DNA of 20,798 nucleotides. Origin: Alphaproteobacteria bacterium MarineAlpha10_Bin2 (GTDB lineage: Bacteria > Pseudomonadota > Alphaproteobacteria > UBA828). Below the pieces are notes generated by a model. That model made no database searches and was not told the DNA's origin. It saw only the letters and a program-made list of their open reading frames with translations. Position numbers and translations under genes: made by a program. How positions within the stretch are numbered: position 1 is the stretch's first letter; each line of letters begins with the position of its first letter. Shown piece after piece: positions 13,517-20,798 of this stretch. The stretch spans positions 1 through 20,798 of the forward strand of contig PTKB01000015.1 in NCBI GenBank assembly GCA_002937555.1. The letters are read 5' to 3'.

Positions 13517-15307
13517 TTAGAGCTCAGCCTCCAGCTGATCGACGAAGCCGGAGACAATGTCGAGGCCGCGCGACCAGAAATCGGCCTTGCCGGCATCGAG
13601 GCCGAAGGGCGCCAGCAATTCCTTGTGACGGAGCGTGCCGCCGGCGCCGAGCATGTCGAGATATTTCGCCTCAAAACCGTCCCCCGCTTCCTGATAAACG
13701 GCGTAGAGCGCGTTTACCAGGCAATCGCCGAAGGCGTAGGCGTAAACGTAAAAGGGCGAGTGGATGAAGTGTGGGATGTAGGCCCAAAAATGGCGGTATT
13801 CATCGTCGAAATGAAGCGCCGGGCCGAGGCTTTCGCCCTGGATGGAGAGCCAGATTTCGCCGATGCGCTCGGGCGTCAGCTCGCCGGCGCGGCGCTGATC
13901 ATGGATCTGGCGTTCGAAATCGCAAAACGCGACCTGGCGCACCACCGTATTCAGCATGTCCTCGACTTTGCCGGCCAGCATCACGCGCCGGCGCAACGGC
14001 GACTCCTCCGCTTCGAGAAGGGCGCGGAAGGTTAGTTGTTCGCCGAACACAGAGGCGGTCTCGGCGAGGGTCAAGGGCGTATCGGCCATCAACGCGCCTT
14101 GCGGCCCGGCCAGCACTTGATGCACGCCGTGGCCGAGTTCATGCGCCAGCGTCATCACATCGCGCGTCTTGCCCTGATAATTGAGCAGCAGATAGGGGTG
14201 CGCGCTCGGCACCGTGGGATGGGCAAAAGCGCCCGGCGCCTTGCCCGGCGCGACCGGCACATCGATCCAGGCGTTATCGAAAAACCGCTGGCCGACATCC
14301 GCCAGTTTGGGCGAGAAGGCGCGATAAGAAGAGAGCACCAGATCGACCGCTTCGGTCCAGGGGATGCTGCGGTCGTCATCTTCGGGTAAAGGCGCATTGC
14401 GGTCCCAATAATTTAGCTTTTCGCCGCCGAGCCAGCGCGCCTTAAGCTTATAATAGCGGTGCGAAAGACGCGGATAGGATTGCTTGACCGCTTCCACCAG
14501 CGCATCGACAACTTCGTCTTCGACATGATTGCTGAGATTGCGCGACGAAATCGGACGCTCGAAACTGCGCCATTTGTCTTCGGTCTCCTTGTCCTTGGCC
14601 AGGGTATTGGTGATCAGCGAGAAGGTGCGGATGTTATCGCCGAAGACCTGACCGATGGATTTGGCCGCGGCGTGGCGGCGGCTTTCATCGGGATCCGAAA
14701 GCAGGTTGAGGACTTCGGCCGAGGTTAAGTTCTTTCCCGATACCGGAAACCTGAGCGCCGCGACGGTCTCGTCAAAGAGCCGCATCCAGGCGGAACGCCC
14801 GGACACCTGTTTTTCGTGCAGCAGGCGCTCCAAATCATCGGACAACTGATGCGGGCGGAATGCGCGCACGTCGCGCAGCCAAGGGCGGTAACGGGCGAGC
14901 GGCGCGGCGTCCAGGCGCGCCTTCAGATCGTCATCCTCGATGCGGTTCAGCTCCAACGTGAGAAACAGCAGGTCGCTGGAGATATCCGTCGCCGCTTCCG
15001 ACATATTTTGGGAAAACTGTGCCGTTTCCGGATCTTCCATATTGGTGCAATAGCGCAGATAGGCATAGCTCGTGAGGCGACCGAGAATTTCCTGAACATC
15101 TTCATAGTCGCCGACCAATTGGCCGAGCGCCGCGCCGTCGAGCGCCGCAACTTTTCCGGCATGGGTCTCGTTGAGGGCGCGCGCCCGGTCCCGGGCGTCG
15201 GTGAGATCGCGTTCCAGCGCCTCGCTTTCAGGCCCGGCGTAAAGATCGCTCAGATCCCAACGCGGCAGGTCGCCAATATCCGCCAGCGTTTCACTCGTTT
15301 GGTTCAT
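13517..15307 (-). CDS. Oligoendopeptidase F-like M3 family metallopeptidase
   Basis: A 596-aa cytoplasmic zinc peptidase that would cleave short peptides. The zinc site H-E-L-G-H (389-393) and the downstream glutamate in L-A-E-T-A-S-V-F-G-E (414-423; E416 predicted third ligand) are intact. The N-terminal 200 residues are the helical PepF region, and the start W-D-L-S-D-L-Y (17-23) is typical of PepF-type proteins. No signal peptide. The ATG at 15307 has GAGG about 11 nt upstream; a 58-codon extension enters the divergent promoter region and is rejected. It is first in an operon with the ABC1 kinase, and divergent from the acyl-CoA synthetase gene across 158 bp. Confidence 0.93.
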   Translation of the reverse strand: MNQTSETLADIGDLPRWDLSDLYAGPESEALERDLTDARDRARALNETHAGKVAALDGAALGQLVGDYEDVQEILGRLTSYAYLRYCTNMEDPETAQFSQNMSEAATDISSDLLFLTLELNRIEDDDLKARLDAAPLARYRPWLRDVRAFRPHQLSDDLERLLHEKQVSGRSAWMRLFDETVAALRFPVSGKNLTSAEVLNLLSDPDESRRHAAAKSIGQVFGDNIRTFSLITNTLAKDKETEDKWRSFERPISSRNLSNHVEDEVVDALVEAVKQSYPRLSHRYYKLKARWLGGEKLNYWDRNAPLPEDDDRSIPWTEAVDLVLSSYRAFSPKLADVGQRFFDNAWIDVPVAPGKAPGAFAHPTVPSAHPYLLLNYQGKTRDVMTLAHELGHGVHQVLAGPQGALMADTPLTLAETASVFGEQLTFRALLEAEESPLRRRVMLAGKVEDMLNTVVRQVAFCDFERQIHDQRRAGELTPERIGEIWLSIQGESLGPALHFDDEYRHFWAYIPHFIHSPFYVYAYAFGDCLVNALYAVYQEAGDGFEAKYLDMLGAGGTLRHKELLAPFGLDAGKADFWSRGLDIVSGFVDQLEAEL

Positions 15308-15465
15308 GTCGGCGCGCCTCGGCCATGGATGGAAAGCGCGATCATAGCGGGAGGAAGGCCTCTCGGGCAAAGCCTGTCCGGCCGGATTCATCGTCCCGCT
15401 TGGTGCGGGGCACCTTCTCGCTTTATCATGCCCGGGTTCGGGAAGCCGAAGGGGGGAATTCAGGG

Positions 15466-17244
15466 GTGACCTACGACACATGGCAAAGCCTGCCCAGCAT
15501 GTTTTTCGAAATCGCCGAGCAAGGCGGCGACAACGCGTTCATGTGGCGGAAGGAGGCCGGCAGCTACAAACCGCTGTCCTGGCGCGACACCGCCCAGCAG
15601 GTGCGCGACATGGCCAAGGGCCTGGCCGCGCTCGGCGTCGCCGCAGGCGATCGAATCGTGATCGTCGCCGAGAACCGTCCGGAATGGGCGATTGCCGACA
15701 TCGCGGTCATGACTCTCGGCGCCATTAGCGTGCCGGCCTATACCACCAATACGGTGCGCGACCACCGCCATGTGCTTTCCGACTGCGGCGCCAAGGGCGT
15801 CATCGTTTCGACCCGCGCCCTCGCCGCGCGGGTGCTGCCGGCTGCCGCCGAGACCGCCCCGACCGAGTTTATCGTCAGCATGGAAGCGACCGAGCCCGGC
15901 GCGTTCGACATTGCGATGCATGGGTGGGACGATGTCATGGCGACAGGTGCCGCGTCCGAGCATGATCTCGCGCCCGGCCTGGAGGCGCTGACGCGCCAGG
16001 ATGTTGCCTGCCTGATCTACACCTCGGGCACCGGGGGCAATCCCAAAGGGGTGATGCTGAGCCACCGGGCGATCATGATCAATTGCTATTCGGCGTGCGA
16101 GTTGTTGCGTCTGTTGGGCCTCGGCGATGAGGTGTTTCTGTCCTTCCTGCCGCTCAGCCATGCGTATGAGCATACGGCGGGGCTTTATTTTCCGATCTCC
16201 ATCAAGGCGCAGATCTATTACGCCGAGAGCATCGAGACGCTCGCCGTCAATCTGGTGGAAGCGCGCCCGACCATTATGGTGAGCGTGCCGCGCCTCTATG
16301 AGGTCATGCACCGGCGCATCGTGCTTGGCCTCAAGCACCAGAGCGCGCTCAAGCAATCGCTGTTCGCGAAGGCGGTTGCGCTCGGGCGCAAGGAATATGA
16401 AAAGCCGGGCAGCCTCGGGCTCGTGCAAGGGGCGCTCAACCGGGTGTTGGAACGGCTCGTGCGCGACAAAGTGCGGGCGCGCTTTGGCGGGCGCCTCAAA
16501 GCGATGATATCGGGCGGCGCGCCGCTCAATCCGGAGGTCGGCATTTTCTTCACCGTGCTCGGGGTGCGGCTGCTGCAGGGCTATGGCCAGACCGAGGCGG
16601 CGCCGGTGATCAGTTGCAACCCGCCCTACAAGGTCAAGCTGCACACGGTCGGCCCGGCGCTCGAGCGGGTCGAGGTGAAGATCGCCGAGGACGGCGAAAT
16701 TCTGACGCGCGGCGACGGGCTCATGAACGGCTATTGGAACGACGAAACCAGCTCCAACGCCGTGCTGCGCGAGGGCTGGCTGCACACCGGCGATATCGGC
16801 CATCTCGATGCCGACGGTTATATCCAGATCACCGACCGCAAGAAGGACATCATCGTCTTGTCCGGCGGCGACAATTTATCGCCGCAGCGGGTGGAGGGCA
16901 CGCTCACGCTGCAGCCGGAAATCGGCCAGGCGATGGTTTACGGCGACAAGCATGCCCATGTCGTGGCGCTGTTGGTGCCGGACGAGGAGTTCCTGCGCGA
17001 TTGGAAGGGCGGCACAGGGGGCGGCGATTTGGCGGCGCTCGCCGGCGATAGCGATTTCATGAAAGTCCTCGGCGCGGCGGTGGAACGCGCCAATGCCGAC
17101 CTCTCGCCGACCGAGCGGGTCAAGCGCCATATCCTCGCCGAGACGGCGTTTACGGTCGATAACAAAATGATGACGCCGACGCTGAAAGTGCGCCGGCACA
17201 AGGTGCTGGAGATTTACCGCGAGGCGCTGGAGGCGCTTTATTAA
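15466..17244 (+). CDS. Long-chain fatty-acid-CoA ligase (AMP-forming)
   Basis: This 592-aa member of the acyl-adenylate-forming superfamily would activate fatty acids to acyl-CoA with ATP. Motifs: P-loop-like Y-T-S-G-T-G-G-N-P-K-G (185-195), where the usual T after GT is replaced by G; L-P-L-S-H-A-Y-E (228-235); G-Y-G-Q-T-E (372-377); G-W-L-H-T-G-D (437-443); and D-R-K-K-D (457-461), beginning the hinge to the small C-terminal domain. It resembles the long-chain type with the FadD15/AMP-binding layout. The start is taken as GTG at 15466 because AAGGGGGG lies about 10 nt upstream; a longer reading from 15325 overlaps the divergent peptidase leader and looks non-coding. The conserved lysine of the C-terminal domain is probably in K-M-M-T-P-T-L-K (near the end). 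Confidence 0.93.
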   Translation: MTYDTWQSLPSMFFEIAEQGGDNAFMWRKEAGSYKPLSWRDTAQQVRDMAKGLAALGVAAGDRIVIVAENRPEWAIADIAVMTLGAISVPAYTTNTVRDHRHVLSDCGAKGVIVSTRALAARVLPAAAETAPTEFIVSMEATEPGAFDIAMHGWDDVMATGAASEHDLAPGLEALTRQDVACLIYTSGTGGNPKGVMLSHRAIMINCYSACELLRLLGLGDEVFLSFLPLSHAYEHTAGLYFPISIKAQIYYAESIETLAVNLVEARPTIMVSVPRLYEVMHRRIVLGLKHQSALKQSLFAKAVALGRKEYEKPGSLGLVQGALNRVLERLVRDKVRARFGGRLKAMISGGAPLNPEVGIFFTVLGVRLLQGYGQTEAAPVISCNPPYKVKLHTVGPALERVEVKIAEDGEILTRGDGLMNGYWNDETSSNAVLREGWLHTGDIGHLDADGYIQITDRKKDIIVLSGGDNLSPQRVEGTLTLQPEIGQAMVYGDKHAHVVALLVPDEEFLRDWKGGTGGGDLAALAGDSDFMKVLGAAVERANADLSPTERVKRHILAETAFTVDNKMMTPTLKVRRHKVLEIYREALEALY

Positions 17245-17335
17245 AAAAATAAATTTTTATAGCCCCTCAAACGCCGGGCGGTCGCATCCGCTCCCTTGGC
17301 TACCTCGTATTAACTCGGGCGCGCCGTCGCGCTTG

Positions 17336-17358
17336 CCGGAATGCTGAACGCATTCCGG
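17336..17358. terminator. Perfect 9-bp hairpin between convergent genes
   Basis: CCGGAATGC (17336-17344), a 5-nt loop, and GCATTCCGG (17350-17358) form a strong stem in the 151-bp gap between the acyl-CoA synthetase stop and the Lrp stop. It may act as a bidirectional terminator, although no T-run follows directly on either strand (a TTTTTT run appears about 20 nt further on the plus strand). An A/T-only repeat, AAAAAT/ATTTTT, lies directly after the synthetase stop (17245-17258). Confidence 0.45.
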
Positions 17359-17395
17359 TTGGTGGTTCCGTCTGGGCGATTTTTTGTGGGTTCGG

Positions 17396-17872
17396 TCAGG
17401 CGATGTCGAGCGGCAGCGCGGTTTCGTTCTTGACCGGGGTTAAGAGGAAACTGGTTTGCGTGCTGGATATGCCTTGCACGCGCAGCAGATGGTCGCGCAT
17501 GAAGCGCTCATAGGCGCCGAGGTCGGCGGTGACGACTTTGAGCAGAAAATCCGCCTCGCCGGTGACCGGCCAGCATTCGAGAATTTCCGGACGCTCGGAA
17601 ATGGCGGCCTCGAACACTTCCAGGACCTGCTCGACATTGCGCTCCAGCGTGACGCTGATGAAACACGCGATGCCGAGGCCGACCTGCTTGGCATCGATCA
17701 CAGCACCATAGCGCCGGATCACGCCTTCCTCTTCGAGCCGCTTGACTCGGCGCAAGCACGGCGACGGTGTGAGACCGACGCGCTCGGCAAGCGCGACATT
17801 GGCGATGCGGCCGTCGCTCTGCAGCTCCATGAGGATGCGCCGATCAATCTTATCCAGGCTCATATTTGGCAT
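17396..17872 (-). CDS. Lrp/AsnC family transcriptional regulator
   Basis: 158 aa with an N-terminal helix-turn-helix (about 8-60: L-D-K-I-D-R-R-I-L, then L-A-E-R-V-G-L-T-P-S-P-C-L-R-R-V-K-R-L-E) and a C-terminal RAM effector domain (about 70-150), with the pattern C-W-P-V-T-G-E-A-D-F-L-L-K-V. Members bind DNA as oligomers and respond to amino acids. An in-frame ATG three codons later (17863) is an alternative start; neither has a clear ribosome site. It is divergent from the indolepyruvate oxidoreductase gene (151-bp gap), which suggests that gene as its target. An AT-rich palindrome beside its start may be its own operator. Confidence 0.93.
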   Translation of the reverse strand: MPNMSLDKIDRRILMELQSDGRIANVALAERVGLTPSPCLRRVKRLEEEGVIRRYGAVIDAKQVGLGIACFISVTLERNVEQVLEVFEAAISERPEILECWPVTGEADFLLKVVTADLGAYERFMRDHLLRVQGISSTQTSFLLTPVKNETALPLDIA

Positions 17873-17880
17873 ATTATGCT

Positions 17881-17890
17881 AAAAATTTTT
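17881..17890. promoter_or_regulatory. AT palindrome, possible Lrp operator
   Basis: AAAAATTTTT is a perfect 10-bp palindrome 9 bp upstream of the Lrp gene start, in a local AT-rich patch within GC-rich surroundings. Lrp-type regulators favour sites with an AT core, so this may be an autoregulatory site that also faces the divergent gene. This is inference only. Confidence 0.35.
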
Positions 17891-17945
17891 GTGGATGACA
17901 ATAAATAACCAAAATCGGTAATTTTCCGCAACGGCTTCGCAATGA

Positions 17946-17974
17946 TTAGCGCCGGCGTTGTGGGATAGTATAGT
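17946..17974 (+). promoter_or_regulatory. Candidate promoter for the indolepyruvate oxidoreductase gene
   Basis: TTAGCG (17946-17951) and TATAGT (17969-17974) are 17 nt apart. The -10 matches 5 of 6 consensus positions, the -35 only 3 of 6, consistent with a promoter that needs an activator. It sits about 50 bp before the ATG and about 60 bp from the AT palindrome near the Lrp start. A small inverted repeat, GTGGCG/CGCCAC (17980-18002), follows in the likely leader. Confidence 0.4.
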
Positions 17975-18023
17975 GGTCCGTGGCGGCGTGCAGGATCGCC
18001 ACACGATTTATTGCGGGGCGCCC

Positions 18024-20798
18024 ATGAAACTCGCCGAAGTTTCGCTCGACGACAAATATTCCGCCGAAAGCGGGCAGGTCTTCTTGACCGGCACCCAGGC
18101 GCTGGTGCGCCTGCCGATGATGCAGTACCGGCTGGACGCCAAGGCCGGGCTCGATACGGCGTGCTACATCTCCGGCTATCGCGGCTCGCCGCTGGGCAAT
18201 TTCGACAAGGCGCTGTGGCAGGCGAAGCAATTTCTCGAACGCCAGAACATCCATTTCCAGCCCGGCGTCAATGAGGACCTGGCGGCCACCGCACTGTGGG
18301 GCACGCAGCAGATCAACCTCATGGGTGACGGCGACAAGGACGGGGTGTTCGGCATTTGGTACGGCAAGGGTCCGGGCGTCGACCGCTCGATTGACGTGTT
18401 CAAGCATGCCAATCTCGCCGGCACGGCAACCCATGGCGGCATCCTCGCGTTTGCCGGCGACGACCATGTCTGCGCCTCCTCCACCACGGCGCATCAGAGC
18501 GAATATAATTTCTCCGCCGCCATGATGCCGGTGCTTAATCCGTCGAGCGTGCAGGAGATCATCGATCTCGGTCTTTATGGCTGGGCGCTGTCGCGCTATT
18601 CGGGGCTGTGGGTCGGCTTTATCTGCATCGCCGAGACCATCGATTCATCGGCCATCGTCTCGGTCGATCCCGATCGTATCAACCCGATCGTGCCGGAGAA
18701 CCATTCGCTGCCCGAGGGCGGCCTCAATATCTGCTGGCCCGATACGCCGCTCGGCCAGGAAGCGCGCCTGCACGAACATAAGCTCGATGCGGCGCGCGCC
18801 TTTGTGCGCGCCAATAAGCTCGACCGGGTGATCACCGATGGGCCGGGCCGGCGCGTCGGCATCGTCACCGCCGGCAAGGCCTATCTCGACGTGCGCCAGG
18901 CGCTCGACGATCTCGACCTCGATCTCGACAAGGCCAAGCGGCTCGGCCTGTCGATCTACAAGCCGGCCATGACCTGGCCGCTCGAGCCGGAAGGCGCCGC
19001 CGAGTTCGCCCATGGGCTCGATGAAATCCTCGTGGTCGAGGAGAAGCGCGGGTTGATCGAGGAGCAGCTCAAGGAAATTCTCTACAATGTCGACGCCGAT
19101 CAGCGCCCGCGCGTTTACGGCAAGCACGACGCCGACGGCAGCTGGCTATTGCGCTCGGCCGACGAGCTCGATGCCGGGGCGGTGGTCGACGCCATGGCGC
19201 GCCGTTTCGGCGACCGCGACGGCTTCGAAGCGGTGCGGGCGCGCGCCAACTTCCTTGCCCAGCAGGCCGAGGCTCTGGCGCAAGCCGAGCAGGCCAAGAT
19301 CGTCCGCATTCCTTATTTCTGTTCTGGCTGTCCGCACAATACTTCGACCAAGGTGCCCGAGGGCAGCCGCGCGCTGGCCGGCATCGGCTGCCACTACATG
19401 GTGCAGTGGATGGACCGCGACACCGCGACCTTCACCCATATGGGCGGCGAAGGCGCCAACTGGGTCGGCCAGGCGCCGTTCAGCAAATCCGGCCATGTGT
19501 TTCAGAATATCGGCGACGGCACCTATTTCCATTCCGGCTCGCTCGCCATCCGCGCCGCGGTTGCCGCCGGCGTCAACATCACTTTCAAAATTCTCTATAA
19601 CGACGCAGTGGCGATGACCGGCGGCCAGCCGATGGACGGGCCGCTGTCGGTGCCGCGGGTGACGCGCCAATTGCAGTCCGAAGGCGTCGGCAAGATCGCC
19701 GTGGTGACCGACGATCCGTTGAAGTATCCGCTCGACAAACAGTTCGCCGATGGCGTTACCGTGCATCACCGCGACGAGCTCGACCGGGTGCAGCGCGACA
19801 TGCGCCAATGGCCGGGCGTCTCGGCGATCGTTTACGACCAGATGTGCGCCACCGAGAAGCGCCGGCGGCGCAAGCGCGGCCTCCTCGAGGATCCCGATCT
19901 GCGCGTTATCATCAATCCGGATGTGTGCGAGGGCTGCGGCGATTGTTCCACCGCGTCGAACTGCCTCTCCGTGGTGCCGACCGAGACCGAGTTCGGCCGC
20001 AAACGCAAGATCGACCAATCCTCGTGCAACAAGGACTATAGCTGCGTCAATGGCTTCTGCCCGAGCTTCGTCATGGTCAAGGGCGGCAAGCTTCGCAAGC
20101 GCAAGCCCTCGGGCGCCGGCGACAGGCTGTTCGCCGCCTTGCCGGAGCCGGAGATTCCCTCTTGCGAGACGCCTTACGGCATCGTCATCACCGGCGTCGG
20201 CGGCACCGGCATCGTCACTCTCGGCGCGCTCATCGGCATGGCGGCACGGCTCGAAGGCAAGGGCGGCACGGTGCTCGACAAGGCCGGCCTGGCGCAGAAA
20301 TACGGCGCTGTCATCAGCCATGTGCGCATCGCAAAGCAGCCCGGCGACCTCCACGCCGTCCGCATCGGTACCGGCGGCGCCAATCTGCTGCTCGGCTGCG
20401 ACATGGTGGTGGCGGCCAGCGCCGATGCCCGTGCCTGCCTGAAGCCGGGCGACGGCCGTGCCATCGTCAACAGCAACGAAGCGCCGACCGGCGACTTCAC
20501 GCGCGACCCGGACCTGCAATTCCCCGGCGCAGATCTCCAGAAGGTCATCAAAGAGACCGACGGCGGCGCCGAATTCGTCGACGCCACCCGGCTCGCGACG
20601 GCGCTGATCGGCGATTCCATCGCCGCCAATCTGTTCCTGCTCGGCTTCGCCTATCAGCGCGGCCGCATTCCGCTCGGGGCCGAGGCGATCGAACAGGCGA
20701 TCGCGCTCAATGGCGTCTCGGTCGAGAGCAATCACCGCGCTTTCCGCTGGGGCCGCGCCGCGGCAACGGATCTCGCCGCCGTGACCGCCGAGGCCGGC
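18024..20798 (+). CDS. Indolepyruvate ferredoxin oxidoreductase, fused alpha-beta form (partial, 3' end outside window)
   Basis: The frame from ATG 18024 is open for 925 codons to the window edge; full family members are about 1150 aa. The enzyme oxidatively decarboxylates aryl or branched 2-oxo acids to acyl-CoA with thiamine diphosphate and Fe-S clusters, in amino-acid catabolism. Order of parts: N-terminal pyrimidine-binding-type domain (Y-I-S-G-Y-R-G-S-P-L-G-N-F near 51-63); TPP-binding domain with G-D-G-T-Y-F-H-S-G (497-505) and Y-N-D-A-V-A-M-T-G-G-Q; an Fe-S region with cysteines at 635, 638, 641, 647, 668, 674 and 679; and a gamma-type domain starting P-Y-G-I-V-I-T-G-V-G-G-T-G (717-729). 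The ribosome site is weak (GGGG about 7 nt upstream). It is divergent from an Lrp regulator, its probable controller. Confidence 0.94.
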   Translation, partial: MKLAEVSLDDKYSAESGQVFLTGTQALVRLPMMQYRLDAKAGLDTACYISGYRGSPLGNFDKALWQAKQFLERQNIHFQPGVNEDLAATALWGTQQINLMGDGDKDGVFGIWYGKGPGVDRSIDVFKHANLAGTATHGGILAFAGDDHVCASSTTAHQSEYNFSAAMMPVLNPSSVQEIIDLGLYGWALSRYSGLWVGFICIAETIDSSAIVSVDPDRINPIVPENHSLPEGGLNICWPDTPLGQEARLHEHKLDAARAFVRANKLDRVITDGPGRRVGIVTAGKAYLDVRQALDDLDLDLDKAKRLGLSIYKPAMTWPLEPEGAAEFAHGLDEILVVEEKRGLIEEQLKEILYNVDADQRPRVYGKHDADGSWLLRSADELDAGAVVDAMARRFGDRDGFEAVRARANFLAQQAEALAQAEQAKIVRIPYFCSGCPHNTSTKVPEGSRALAGIGCHYMVQWMDRDTATFTHMGGEGANWVGQAPFSKSGHVFQNIGDGTYFHSGSLAIRAAVAAGVNITFKILYNDAVAMTGGQPMDGPLSVPRVTRQLQSEGVGKIAVVTDDPLKYPLDKQFADGVTVHHRDELDRVQRDMRQWPGVSAIVYDQMCATEKRRRRKRGLLEDPDLRVIINPDVCEGCGDCSTASNCLSVVPTETEFGRKRKIDQSSCNKDYSCVNGFCPSFVMVKGGKLRKRKPSGAGDRLFAALPEPEIPSCETPYGIVITGVGGTGIVTLGALIGMAARLEGKGGTVLDKAGLAQKYGAVISHVRIAKQPGDLHAVRIGTGGANLLLGCDMVVAASADARACLKPGDGRAIVNSNEAPTGDFTRDPDLQFPGADLQKVIKETDGGAEFVDATRLATALIGDSIAANLFLLGFAYQRGRIPLGAEAIEQAIALNGVSVESNHRAFRWGRAAATDLAAVTAEAG

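Noticed and set aside
15460..16803. 447-codon frame antisense to the acyl-CoA ligase
   Set aside because: Mirror of the GC-rich ligase codons, His/Arg-rich with no motif.
19146..20735. 529-codon frame antisense to the indolepyruvate oxidoreductase
   Set aside because: Shadow frame opposite a gene with clear TPP and Fe-S motifs; composition is biased and no start signal was seen.
1..20798. CRISPR arrays, tRNA or rRNA genes, toxin-antitoxin or phage-defence modules
   Set aside because: No repeat-spacer pattern, no RNA gene signature and no relevant protein family was seen on either strand.

Overview
The window looks like a chromosomal stretch of a GC-rich alphaproteobacterium, probably related to the Rhodospirillales. 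The evidence is family content: a TrcR/DUF1013 regulator next to a DUF1192 protein and a quinone oxidoreductase, a COQ9 protein divergent from rpsU, a three-subunit proton-translocating transhydrogenase of the Rhodospirillum type, small DUF465 proteins, and a fused indolepyruvate ferredoxin oxidoreductase. No rRNA, tRNA, CRISPR array or phage module was seen. The only sign of mobile DNA is the edge of an IS5-like element at the left end.

Layout. 1-~96: terminal part of an IS5-family element with the first codons of its transposase (minus). 128-2321: DUF1192 protein (minus), PIG3-type NAD(P)H quinone oxidoreductase (plus), TrcR regulator (plus). 2330-5295: acetyl-CoA hydrolase/CoA-transferase (minus), divergent from bifunctional HldE (plus), which supplies ADP-heptose for LPS. 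5292-6085: two small DUF465 proteins transcribed away from each other across a 356-bp gap. 6131-7608: GGDEF diguanylate cyclase (minus) and purE (plus). 7605-9150: def-COQ9 operon (minus), divergent from rpsU (plus). 9156-12005: pntAA-pntAB-pntB operon (minus). 12160-15307: M3-family oligoendopeptidase followed by an ABC1/UbiB-like kinase (minus operon), divergent from a long-chain acyl-CoA synthetase (15466-17244, plus). 17396-20798: Lrp/AsnC regulator (minus), divergent from the large indolepyruvate ferredoxin oxidoreductase gene, which runs off the right edge.

Functional picture. The genes are mostly housekeeping or central metabolism: redox and quinone biology (quinone oxidoreductase, COQ9, ABC1 kinase, transhydrogenase), acyl-CoA and amino-acid catabolism (CoA-transferase, acyl-CoA synthetase, indolepyruvate oxidoreductase with Lrp), translation (rpsU, def), envelope (hldE), purine synthesis (purE) and signalling or cell cycle (GGDEF, TrcR). 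Packing is tight. Two convergent pairs share 4 nt at their stop codons, one convergent pair is 5 nt apart, and three genes start with GTG or TTG.

I found no convincing evidence of a new biological system. The findings are local oddities: overlapping stops, motif variants, inverted repeats, start codons and the IS boundary.
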